A stretch of 64,000 bases of DNA from Variovorax sp. V213 (lineage in GTDB: Bacteria > Pseudomonadota > Gammaproteobacteria > Burkholderiales > Burkholderiaceae_C), in the NCBI RefSeq assembly GCF_041154455.1, contig NZ_AP028664.1, forward strand, positions 4,589,001-4,653,000, in the 5' to 3' direction. Below, piece by piece: positions 9,014-16,007 of this stretch. A program made the position numbers and the translations under genes. Numbering within the stretch: position 1 is the stretch's first letter; the number at the start of each line of letters is the position of its first letter. Under the pieces are notes generated by a model. It saw nothing but the letters and a program-made list of their open reading frames with translations, was not told where the DNA came from and did no database searches.

Positions 9014-10132
9014 ATGACCGCCGCGCCGTCGTCTGCCCATCTCTTCTGGCTGCTGCTGTTGCTGTGCCTGATCGGCTTCATGCTGCTGTACGGCACCGTG
9101 CGCGATGCGGGCCGCGGTGCGCGCCGGCGTGCGCTGCGGCGGCGCATCGATGCCCTGGGTCCGCCGGCCGCCGACACCGACGAGGCCGCCATCGAAGCCG
9201 TGCGCGATGCCATGTCGCAGGCGCGCCAGGCCCTGCGCCAGCCACCGCGGCAACGCAGCGCCCCGGCACCATGGTTTCTCTTCCTGGGCGACGCGGCGGC
9301 CAATCTGCCGGGCCTGCTGGCGGCGGCGCATGCCGAGCGGCTCGTGCCTTCGGGCAGCGAGCCTTTCGGCGAACCGTACTGGCGCTGGTGGCTCACCGGT
9401 TCGATGGCGGCCATCGAACTCCATCCAACGGCCGTCAGCGAAGCAGCCGCGGCGCCGCACACGCGTGGCCTCTGGCTGCAGGCACTGATGGCTCTGGCCG
9501 AGCGGCGCGAACGCCTGCCGCTCAACGGGCTGGTGGTGTGCGTCGCCGCGAGCGAGCTGCTGCGCGCCGGCACCGAAACGATGAAGCCGCTCGCGGCCCG
9601 GATGCACCGCCTGCTCGAGGAGGCTGGCGACACCCTGCGCCTGCAGTTGCCCGTCTACCTCGTCGTGACGGGCCTCGAACAGCTGGCGGGCTATGCCACG
9701 CTGCGCGGCGCGCTGCCGCCCGAGGTGCTGGCGCAAGCCATCGGCCATCGACTGGCCGAGCCGCATGGCGGCAACGACACGGCGGCAGCGCGGCTCGATG
9801 CCTTGTTCGACCCCATGGCGCGGCAATTGCACGCGCTGCGCATGGCGTTGCTGCGAGAACAGCCGAGCGCTTCGGGCCGGCTTGCGACCCATGAATTCGT
9901 CGAAGCGATGCGGGCGCTGCAACCCGCGCTGCGCCAGGTGGCGGACGCCCTGTTCGAAAGCCAGGGACGGGGTTCGCGCGGGCTTCGGTGGCGCGGCCTC
10001 TACTTCACGGCCGCCGCATCGGGGGCCGCCGGCGGCGCGTTCGTGAACGATCTGTTCGCGCACTTCCTGCCGGCCGACCAGCCGCTCGTGCGGCCCGGCC
10101 GCCCTTCGCATGGAAGCGCGGCGCCGCCATGA
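9014..10132 (+). CDS. Short IcmF/TssM-like protein with degenerate nucleotide-binding motifs
   Basis: A 372-residue protein with one membrane helix at residues 9-27. The remainder parallels the cytoplasmic domain of the canonical TssM: PWFLFLGDAAANLPGLL matches PWYVFIGAPGAGKTTAL, WWLTGSMAAIELHPTA matches WWFTDEAVLIDTAG, LPLNGLVVCVAASELL matches RPLNGVFLTVSVADLL, and LPVYLVVTGLEQL matches LPVYVLVTKSDLL. The P-loop Lys-Thr, the DTAG motif and the TKSD motif are therefore all lost. The large periplasmic half of TssM is absent. With the preceding DotU-like protein it may form a pseudo-TssLM subcomplex with a structural or regulatory role. Decay towards a pseudogene is possible, but the reading frame is intact. 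Confidence 0.75.
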   Translation: MTAAPSSAHLFWLLLLLCLIGFMLLYGTVRDAGRGARRRALRRRIDALGPPAADTDEAAIEAVRDAMSQARQALRQPPRQRSAPAPWFLFLGDAAANLPGLLAAAHAERLVPSGSEPFGEPYWRWWLTGSMAAIELHPTAVSEAAAAPHTRGLWLQALMALAERRERLPLNGLVVCVAASELLRAGTETMKPLAARMHRLLEEAGDTLRLQLPVYLVVTGLEQLAGYATLRGALPPEVLAQAIGHRLAEPHGGNDTAAARLDALFDPMARQLHALRMALLREQPSASGRLATHEFVEAMRALQPALRQVADALFESQGRGSRGLRWRGLYFTAAASGAAGGAFVNDLFAHFLPADQPLVRPGRPSHGSAAPP

Positions 10133-10146
10133 AGCGCCTGACGGAC

Positions 10147-10659
10147 CTACTTGCTTTCGACGCGGATCTGCCGGGCGCCGAAGGTCACCGTGAGCGTTTG
10201 CGGCTTGCCGGGCTCCACGGCGCGCACTTCGCGCCAGCGCGCACGGTCCAGGTCGCGGAACGCCGCCATCACGCCGATGGCCTTGGCGTCTGCCGGCAAG
10301 GTGAGATCGAGCTTCTTGCTCTCGCCGGGACGCAGCAGCATCTCTTCCCGCTGAACCAGCTCGGCGCCGAGCGTGGCCTGGTCTTTCTCGAACAGCGAGA
10401 AGAAGTCGGCGCCTTCGAAGGGGCCGGGCGTCTTCAGTGCATAGACACGCACCGTCAGCGGCGAAGCGCGGCCGCGCGCATCGGGGTTGGCATCGCCCCC
10501 CGCAACCAGCGTGATCGACACCGGCGTGACTACCGGCTTGCTTGCGCAGCCGGCCATCAGGACGCCAGCCAGCGCCAGGCCGCAACCCAGTGCCAGGCGC
10601 CGCGAAACCGCGGCAGGAGTGCGTCCATAGGACGAATGGTGTGTACCCAGCGTGCGCAT
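10147..10659 (-). CDS. tssJ: T6SS outer-membrane lipoprotein TssJ
   Basis: A 170-residue lipoprotein. The signal peptide ends in the lipobox LMAGC, with Cys38 as the acylated residue and Ala at +2, consistent with outer-membrane sorting. The mature part (VSITLVAGGDANPD..., LTVRVYALKTPGPFEGADFFSLFEKDQATLG..., REEMLLRPGESKKLDL) is typical of the TssJ/VasD transthyretin-like fold, which binds periplasmic TssM and anchors the membrane complex. ATG 10659 is chosen because AAGGGAATAG stands directly before it. It is convergent with the IcmF-like gene and divergent from tssA. Confidence 0.9.
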   Translation of the reverse strand: MRTLGTHHSSYGRTPAAVSRRLALGCGLALAGVLMAGCASKPVVTPVSITLVAGGDANPDARGRASPLTVRVYALKTPGPFEGADFFSLFEKDQATLGAELVQREEMLLRPGESKKLDLTLPADAKAIGVMAAFRDLDRARWREVRAVEPGKPQTLTVTFGARQIRVESK

Positions 10660-10677
10660 GCTATTCCCTTCGTTGCA

Positions 10678-10706
10678 TTGACCGGTTCCGACGCATCTTT
10701 GATTAT
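10678..10706 (+). promoter_or_regulatory. Predicted sigma-70 promoter for tssA
   Basis: TTGACC at 10678-10683, a 17-base spacer and GATTAT at 10701-10706 give 5/6 and 4/6 matches to the -35 and -10 consensus. The tssA ATG is 25 bases downstream of the -10. The -10 overlaps that of the opposing tssJ promoter. Confidence 0.45.
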
Positions 10707-10729
10707 CACCAGCCAACTCGAACAGGCAA
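10702..10729 (-). promoter_or_regulatory. Predicted sigma-70 promoter for tssJ, sharing its -10 with the tssA promoter
   Basis: On the minus strand TTGCCT (10729-10724), a 16-base spacer and GATAAT (10707-10702) give 4/6 and 5/6 consensus matches. The two -10 elements occupy nearly the same bases on opposite strands, so one opened region could serve both directions, or the promoters may exclude each other. Confidence 0.45.
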
Positions 10730-10730
10730 C

Positions 10731-11765
10731 ATGCTGACCAACGAACTTGTCGAAGCCCTGCTCACGCCCGTCGGCGAAGCATCGCCGTGCGGCGACGATC
10801 TGGAGTACGACCCGGCCTTTACCGCGCTGGCGGCGTCCTCGCAGGGCAAGCCCGAGCAGCAGTTCGGCGACACCGTCATACCCGCGGTGGAGCCGGAGTG
10901 GCGCGACGTGGCCGAGCAGTCCGACGCGATCCTGCGCCGAAGCAAGGACGTGCGCGCCGCGGTTCTGCTGCTGCGCGCTTCCACGCGGCTGCAGGGCGTG
11001 GCCGGTTTCATCGCGGGCCTTCAATTGCTGATCGGCCTGTTCGACCGCTTCTGGGACGGCATACATCCAACGCTCGATGCCGACGACGACAACGACCCCA
11101 CGATGCGCCTGAACGCGCTGGCACCGCTGTGGGACGAGAACATGGTGCTGCGCGACCTGTACGACGCGCAGGTGGGCGTGGCGCCCGGTGTCGGCCCGAT
11201 CCGCGTGCGCGACGTCGCCATTGCGAGCAATGCGCTGACCGCCGTCGGTGGCGAGCCGACCTATTCGATGTCGCAGATCCAGGGCGGCCTCGAAGCGATC
11301 CAGGCGGAGCGCCCCGAACTCCTGCAGGCGGCCGTGAGCGTGCCCGGCCTCGTGGAGCGCCTGCAGGCGTTGCTGGTCGAGCGCACCGGCCGCGCCGATG
11401 CCGTCGACCTTGGCGCGCTGCGCGGCATTGGCCGCGTGCTGCAGCGGGCCTGCAGCCTTGCGAGCGGCGCCCCCGAAGAGGTGGACGCCGGCGATGCCGG
11501 CAACGATGAAACGCAAGGCGCGGGTGCGGGCGCGCCGCGTCCGGCCGCCGCGCGCGGCGAGATCCAGAACCGGCAGGACGCAGTGCAGATGCTCGACCGC
11601 GTGATCCGTTATCTCGAACAGGCCGAGCCCGGCAACCCGGCGCCGCTCCTCATCGAACGCGCGAAGAAGCTCATTGGCGTGAGCTTCCTCGAGATCATGG
11701 CCAACCTCGCACCCAATGCGATGGACACCATCGAGAACGTGACCGGTAAGCGCCCGTCCGAATAA
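10731..11765 (+). CDS. tssA: T6SS assembly cap protein TssA
   Basis: A 344-residue ImpA-type TssA. The N-terminal ImpA domain is clear: LLTPVGEASPCGDDLEYDPAF, then EWRDVAEQSDAILRRSKDVRAAVLLLRA and LFDRFWDGIHPTLDADDDNDPTMRLNAL. A flexible Gly/Ala-rich linker near residues 245-285 leads to a C-terminal helical region (NRQDAVQMLDRVIRYLEQAEPGNPAPLLIERAKKL...). TssA primes baseplate and tail sheath assembly. It opens the plus-strand run tssA-tssB-tssC-hcp, behind a predicted promoter. Confidence 0.92.
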   Translation: MLTNELVEALLTPVGEASPCGDDLEYDPAFTALAASSQGKPEQQFGDTVIPAVEPEWRDVAEQSDAILRRSKDVRAAVLLLRASTRLQGVAGFIAGLQLLIGLFDRFWDGIHPTLDADDDNDPTMRLNALAPLWDENMVLRDLYDAQVGVAPGVGPIRVRDVAIASNALTAVGGEPTYSMSQIQGGLEAIQAERPELLQAAVSVPGLVERLQALLVERTGRADAVDLGALRGIGRVLQRACSLASGAPEEVDAGDAGNDETQGAGAGAPRPAAARGEIQNRQDAVQMLDRVIRYLEQAEPGNPAPLLIERAKKLIGVSFLEIMANLAPNAMDTIENVTGKRPSE

Positions 11766-11828
11766 GCCCGCCTCATTCCTTCCGTTTTTATCGACCCGTC
11801 CCATTCACACCCGCAAGGAGCACTTCCC

Positions 11829-12344
11829 ATGGCCAAGAGCAGTCAGAAATTCATCGCCAGAAACCGGGCGCCCCGGGTACAGATCGAGTACGACGTCGAA
11901 CTCTACGGCGCCGAGAAAAAGATCCAGCTGCCTTTCGTGATGGGCGTGCTGGCCGACCTGTCCGGCAAGCCGGTCGATCCGCTGGCACCGGTGGCCGATC
12001 GCAAGTTCCTCGAGATCGACACCGACAACTTCGACTCGCGCATGAAGGCCATGAAGCCGCGCGCGGCGTTCTCGGTGCCCAACACGCTCACCGGCGAGGG
12101 CGACCTGAAGGTCGACATCACCTTCGAGAACATGGAGGACTTCTCGCCCGCCGCGGTGGCGAAGAAGGTCGACGCGCTCAGCAAGCTGCTCGAAGCCCGC
12201 ACGCAGCTGTCGAACCTGGTGACCTACATGGACGGCAAGGGCGGCGCCGAAGACCTGCTGGCCAAGGTGCTGGAAGACCCGGCGCTGCTGGCCACGCTGG
12301 CCGCGAGCAAGAAACCCGAAGACGGCACCGCGCCCGCCGCCTGA
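11829..12344 (+). CDS. tssB: T6SS contractile sheath small subunit TssB (VipA)
   Basis: A 171-residue protein beginning MAKSSQKFIARNRAPRVQIEYDVE, the typical TssB opening, followed by LPFVMGVLADLSG and FLEIDTDNFDSRMKAMKPR. TssB and TssC co-assemble into the cytoplasmic sheath whose contraction fires the Hcp tube. The C-terminal helix (LLATLAASKKPEDG) is where ClpV-interacting regions lie in such proteins. A strong AAGGAG precedes the ATG, and tssC begins 32 bases downstream. Confidence 0.96.
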   Translation: MAKSSQKFIARNRAPRVQIEYDVELYGAEKKIQLPFVMGVLADLSGKPVDPLAPVADRKFLEIDTDNFDSRMKAMKPRAAFSVPNTLTGEGDLKVDITFENMEDFSPAAVAKKVDALSKLLEARTQLSNLVTYMDGKGGAEDLLAKVLEDPALLATLAASKKPEDGTAPAA

Positions 12345-12376
12345 CCAACACCACCGGACCACCAGGAGAAAGCATC

Positions 12377-13873
12377 ATGGCAGAAGCACTCGAGCAGCAG
12401 AGCGCACTCAAGGACGTCGCGTACGAAGGGAGCGACTTTTCCTCGCTCCTGCAAAAGGAATTCAAACCCCGCAGCGACGAGGCCAAGAGCGCCGTCGAGG
12501 CGGCCGTGCTCACGCTGGCGCAGCAGGCGTTGAGCAACAGCACGGTCATCGGCAAGGACGTGACCAAGTCGATCCAGGCCATGATCGCGGCCATCGACAA
12601 GAAGCTCACCGACCAGGTCAATGCGATTCTTCACAACGAGGAATTCCAGAAGCTCGAAAGTGCCTGGCGCGGCCTGCACTACATGGTGAACAACACCGAG
12701 TCGGACGAGCACCTGAAGATCCGCGTGATGGACATCTCCAAGAAGGACCTGGGCAAGACGCTCAAGAAGTTCAAGGGCGCCGCCTGGGACCAGAGCCCGC
12801 TGTTCAAGAAGGTCTACGAGCAGGAGTACGGCCAGTTCGGCGGCGAGCCCTTCGGCGCGCTCGTGGGCGACTACCACTTCGACCAGAGCCCGCCCGACGT
12901 CGAACTGCTGGGCGAGATGGCCAAGATCGCGGCCTCCGCGCATGCACCCTTCATCACCGGCGCCAGCTCCAACCTGATGCAGATGGAGTCATGGCAGGAG
13001 CTTGCCAATCCGCGCGACCTGACCAAGATCTTCTCGACGCCCGAGTACGCCGGCTGGCGCTCGCTGCGTGAGTCGGACGACGCCAAGTACCTGGGCCTGT
13101 GCATGCCGCGCTTCCTGGCGCGCACGCCTTACGGCGCCAACACCAATCCGGTGGAAGAGTTCGATTTCGAGGAAGACACGGCCGGCGCCGACCACAGCAA
13201 GTACGCGTGGGCCAATGCGGCCTACGCCATGGCCACCAACATCAACCGCTCGTACAAGATCTACGGCTGGGGCTCGCGCATCCGCGGCATCGAGTCGGGC
13301 GGCGCGGTGGAGAACCTGCCGCTGCACACCTTCCCGAGCGACGACGGCGGCGTGGACCAGAAGTGCCCGACCGAGATCGCCATCAGCGACCGGCGCGAGG
13401 CCGAGCTCTCCAAGGCCGGCCTGCTCTCGCTCATTCACCGCAAGAACTCCGACTTCGCGGCCTTCATCGGTGCGCAGTCGCTGCACAAGCCTGCGGAATA
13501 CGACGACCCGGACGCCACGGCCAATGCCAACCTGGCGGCGCGCCTGCCCTACCTGTTTGCCTGCAACCGCTTTGCGCACTACCTGAAGTGCATCGTGCGC
13601 GACAAGGTCGGCAGCTTCAAGGAGCGCGACGACATGCAGCGCTGGCTCAACAAATGGATCATGAACTACGTCGACGGGGACCCGGTCAATTCGTCCGAGG
13701 AAACCAAGGCGCGCAAGCCGCTGGCCGCGGCCGAGGTGGTGGTGGAAGAGGTCGAGGGCAACCCCGGCTACTACACCTCGAAGTTCTTCCTTCGCCCGCA
13801 CTACCAGCTCGAAGGCCTCACGGTCTCCCTGCGCCTCGTGTCCAAGCTGCCTTCCGCCAAGGGCGGCAAATAA
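12377..13873 (+). CDS. tssC: T6SS contractile sheath large subunit TssC (VipB)
   Basis: A 498-residue TssC. It shows VTKSIQAMIAAIDKKLTDQVNAILHNEEFQKLESAWRGL, the highly conserved FGALVGDY region and PRFLARTPYG. Length matches the family. It forms the bulk of the sheath with TssB and is recycled by ClpV. AGGAG stands before the ATG. A 139-base gap with two inverted repeats separates it from hcp. Confidence 0.97.
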   Translation: MAEALEQQSALKDVAYEGSDFSSLLQKEFKPRSDEAKSAVEAAVLTLAQQALSNSTVIGKDVTKSIQAMIAAIDKKLTDQVNAILHNEEFQKLESAWRGLHYMVNNTESDEHLKIRVMDISKKDLGKTLKKFKGAAWDQSPLFKKVYEQEYGQFGGEPFGALVGDYHFDQSPPDVELLGEMAKIAASAHAPFITGASSNLMQMESWQELANPRDLTKIFSTPEYAGWRSLRESDDAKYLGLCMPRFLARTPYGANTNPVEEFDFEEDTAGADHSKYAWANAAYAMATNINRSYKIYGWGSRIRGIESGGAVENLPLHTFPSDDGGVDQKCPTEIAISDRREAELSKAGLLSLIHRKNSDFAAFIGAQSLHKPAEYDDPDATANANLAARLPYLFACNRFAHYLKCIVRDKVGSFKERDDMQRWLNKWIMNYVDGDPVNSSEETKARKPLAAAEVVVEEVEGNPGYYTSKFFLRPHYQLEGLTVSLRLVSKLPSAKGGK

Positions 13874-13891
13874 CCGACGGCATATGCCTTC

Positions 13892-13918
13892 GGTGGGCCT
13901 TTGAAAACCCGGCCCATC
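13892..13918. other. Inverted repeat after tssC
   Basis: GGTGGGCC (13892-13899) and GGCCCATC (13911-13918) can pair, with one G-T wobble, over an 11-base loop. It lies just after the tssC stop and has no following T-run. It may stabilise or process the tssBC-hcp mRNA. Confidence 0.3.
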
Positions 13919-13938
13919 GCTCGTTCTCTCCATAGCTC

Positions 13939-13983
13939 CCGGGCAACAACGCTCTGGCACCGCCCGGAAGCCCTGTCTTTTTT
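13939..13983 (+). terminator. Possible terminator or attenuator upstream of hcp
   Basis: CCGGGC (13939-13944) pairs with GCCCGG (13962-13967) over a 17-base loop, and a run of six T residues ends at 13983, about ten bases past the stem. The stem is short and the T-run distant, so this is a weak candidate. Partial termination, or an hcp promoter downstream, would allow hcp to be expressed differently from tssBC. Confidence 0.3.
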
Positions 13984-14012
13984 CGACCACACACAACTGA
14001 AAGGTAAGCATC

Positions 14013-14495
14013 ATGGCTGCAGACATGTTTTTGAAGCTCGAAGGCGTCGACGGTGAATCCAAGGACGATTCGCACAAGAAGGAAATCGACGTTCTCGCCT
14101 GGAGCTGGGGCGCCAGCCAGTCCGGCACCGGCCACGTGGGCGGCGGCTCGGGCGCCGGCAAGGTGAGCGTGCAGGACCTCTCGGTCACCAAGTACGTCGA
14201 TTCCTCCTCGCACCTGCTGCTTCTCGACTGCTGCAACGGCCAGCACATCAAGAAGGGCACGCTGGTGGTCCGCAAGGCCGGCGCCACGCCGCTCGAATAC
14301 ATCAAGCTCACGATGGAAGACATCATCGTCAGCAACATCCACACCGGCGGCAGCGGGGGCGAAGACCGCCTGACCGAAACCATTACGCTGAACTTCTCGA
14401 AGTTCAAGTACGAGTACACGCCCCAGAAGTCCGACGGCTCCGGCGACGGCACCAAGGAAACCGGCTGGGACATCGCGGCCAACAAGAAGGTCTGA
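14013..14495 (+). CDS. hcp: T6SS tube protein Hcp (TssD)
   Basis: A 160-residue Hcp: MAADMFLKLEGVDGESKDD, IDVLAWSWGASQSG and LDCCNGQHIKKGTLVVRKAG, with the typical closing strands ITLNFSKFKYEYTPQ. Hcp hexamers stack into the inner tube expelled with VgrG. AAAGG lies before the ATG. The gene is followed 64 bases later by a cysteine-peptidase-like gene, a common position for Hcp-delivered effectors. Confidence 0.96.
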   Translation: MAADMFLKLEGVDGESKDDSHKKEIDVLAWSWGASQSGTGHVGGGSGAGKVSVQDLSVTKYVDSSSHLLLLDCCNGQHIKKGTLVVRKAGATPLEYIKLTMEDIIVSNIHTGGSGGEDRLTETITLNFSKFKYEYTPQKSDGSGDGTKETGWDIAANKKV

Positions 14496-14559
14496 ACGCG
14501 CCTCTCCGGCTGCCGCTCGCGGCCGGAGGCCGCTTCAACCTTCGAGCCGGAGACACGCG

Positions 14560-15120
14560 ATGGCAACACTCAACGCCAAGGCCCTCCAGTGGGCCAGCGC
14601 ACAGGTCGGCAAGCAGATCGGCGCGGGCGAATGCTGGGACCTGGCCAACAAGGCCCTGCTCCAGGCCGGCGCCGGCACCTCGTCGGACTTCGGTCCGATG
14701 GGCGACGACGCCGACTACGTCTGGGGCGACGAAGTCGCGCTCAAGGATGCCCTGCCTGGCGACATCCTCCAGTACCGCGACTACGAGATGACGACGACCA
14801 CCACCACCGACGTCACCTTTTCCGACGACTCGGGCTGGGTGGACAGTCCTTCCGTGACGGTCGGCCATCCGCACCACACCTCGATCCTCTCCAAGAACCC
14901 GGGCACCGGCGCCATCACGGTGCTGGAGCAGAACTACATGGGAAACAAGGAGGCGGTGCGATCGAGCACGATCCGCTGGAAGGACAGCTCGACCTCGACC
15001 ACCACCCGCAAGCTGATGAAGCGGCAGGACAACGGCAAGATGGAATCGGCCCTCGTGGTGGTGACGGTAGACGTCACCGTGACGGGCAAGCTCAAGGCCT
15101 ACCGGCCCAAGAAGCCCTGA
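14560..15120 (+). CDS. NlpC/P60- or CHAP-like cysteine peptidase-fold protein, candidate T6SS effector
   Basis: A 186-residue protein without signal peptide. Cys25 in GAGECWDLANKALLQAGA opens a helix, GDILQYRDY follows near residue 67, then HPHHTSIL (His105/His106) and VLEQNYMG (Asn125). That order (Cys at a helix start, His and a polar residue on following strands) is the arrangement of NlpC/P60 and CHAP amidases. The opening also resembles a cysteine-proteinase-like domain I recall from fungal BBC1/AIM3 proteins. A Thr-rich insert lies near residues 78-84. Placement right after hcp suggests a peptidoglycan amidase or other effector carried by Hcp. No obvious immunity gene follows, so a structural or accessory role remains possible. 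Confidence 0.6.
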   Translation: MATLNAKALQWASAQVGKQIGAGECWDLANKALLQAGAGTSSDFGPMGDDADYVWGDEVALKDALPGDILQYRDYEMTTTTTTDVTFSDDSGWVDSPSVTVGHPHHTSILSKNPGTGAITVLEQNYMGNKEAVRSSTIRWKDSSTSTTTRKLMKRQDNGKMESALVVVTVDVTVTGKLKAYRPKKP

Positions 15121-15127
15121 GGCCGCG

Positions 15128-15144
15128 GCCGGGGACGACCCGGC
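15128..15144. terminator. Hairpin between convergent genes
   Basis: A perfect GCCGGG / CCCGGC stem (15128-15133 with 15139-15144) and a five-base loop sit in the 30-base gap between two converging genes. There is no T-run on either side, so it would act as a transcript-end stabiliser or weak bidirectional terminator. Confidence 0.35.
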
Positions 15145-15150
15145 ACGCGC

Positions 15151-15975
15151 CTAGTCCGCCGGCTTTTCGGTGGGCTCCAGGCCCGCCGGCATCGTCACTT
15201 CGCCGCCCGCCGGCAGCAGGCGCGTTGCGTCGCCGTCGTCCGCAATCACCCACAGCGTGAGCACCGTGTAGTTGTCGTGCCCGGGCTTGGCATGCGACTT
15301 GATCTGCGCGTCGAGCAGTTCGGTCCACTGGCTGGGCGTGCGCGAAGCATGCAGCGTGTCGACCAGCACTTCGTCGCCCAGGGGCTCCCAGACGCCGTCG
15401 CTGCACAGCAGCAGCACGTCGCCGGGCAACAGGCGCATGCGGTCCGACACCGTGATGTCGGGCGCCTCTTCCACCGAGCCGAGCGCCGACAGCAGCATGT
15501 TGCGCTGCGGATGCAGGCGCGCGCCCTCCTCGTCGAGCATGCCCCCTGCGACCATCTGCTGCACCAGGCTGTGGTCGGTGGTGCGCGCCACCACGGCGCC
15601 GCCGCGGAACAGGTAGGCCCGGCTGTCGCCGCTGTGCACCCAGGCGAGCACCTGCTGCTCCAGGTCGATGGCCGCGAACACGATGGTCGAGCGCATGCCG
15701 GCCAGCTTGCCACCTTCGGCCTGGCGCGCGACCACGTCGAGGTTGGCCTGCTCGACCAGCGCGCGCAGGCTCGCCTCGTCCAGGCTCGGCGCGGCCGAGA
15801 AGCCGGCCAGCATGCTGGTGCGCGCCGTGGCCGCCGCCACGTCGCCGCCGCCATGGCCGCCCGCGCCGTCGGCCACCAGGCACGCGACATAGCGCTCGTC
15901 GTGCCAGTGGCCATGCACGTCTTCGTTGTAGTTGCGGCCGCCCTGCCGGGACAGCGTGACGATTTCGATTTCCAA
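15151..15975 (-). CDS. pppA: PP2C-type serine/threonine phosphatase of the T6SS (PppA-like)
   Basis: A 274-residue PP2C phosphatase. Metal-binding and core motifs are present: GRNYNED (Glu18, Asp19), VADGAGGHGGG (Asp36), HSGDSRAYLF, LCSDGVWEPL and GHDNYTVLTLW. In Pseudomonas T6SS, PppA reverses the phosphorylation of Fha by PpkA and so switches the system off; the same role is inferred because the FHA protein gene lies immediately upstream and a kinase lies elsewhere in the locus. No ATG or GTG suits the N-terminus. TTG at 15975 is preferred because it gives MEIEIVTLSRQGGRNYNED and has AAAGG at normal spacing, which would make translation modest. Confidence 0.88.
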   Translation of the reverse strand: MEIEIVTLSRQGGRNYNEDVHGHWHDERYVACLVADGAGGHGGGDVAAATARTSMLAGFSAAPSLDEASLRALVEQANLDVVARQAEGGKLAGMRSTIVFAAIDLEQQVLAWVHSGDSRAYLFRGGAVVARTTDHSLVQQMVAGGMLDEEGARLHPQRNMLLSALGSVEEAPDITVSDRMRLLPGDVLLLCSDGVWEPLGDEVLVDTLHASRTPSQWTELLDAQIKSHAKPGHDNYTVLTLWVIADDGDATRLLPAGGEVTMPAGLEPTEKPAD

Positions 15976-16007
15976 GCGGAGTGCCTTTTGCTTCTGTGTC
16001 GGAGGGT

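Noticed and set aside
9014..10132. Reading the short IcmF-like gene as a simple pseudogene fragment of tssM
   Set aside because: The frame is intact with its own start, and the motif changes are substitutions spread across the domain rather than frameshifts or stops, so it is kept as a gene.
13955..13971. Possible sigma-54 promoter upstream of hcp (TGGCAC)
   Set aside because: The -24-like TGGCAC is present but no TTGC-type -12 element follows at the required distance.
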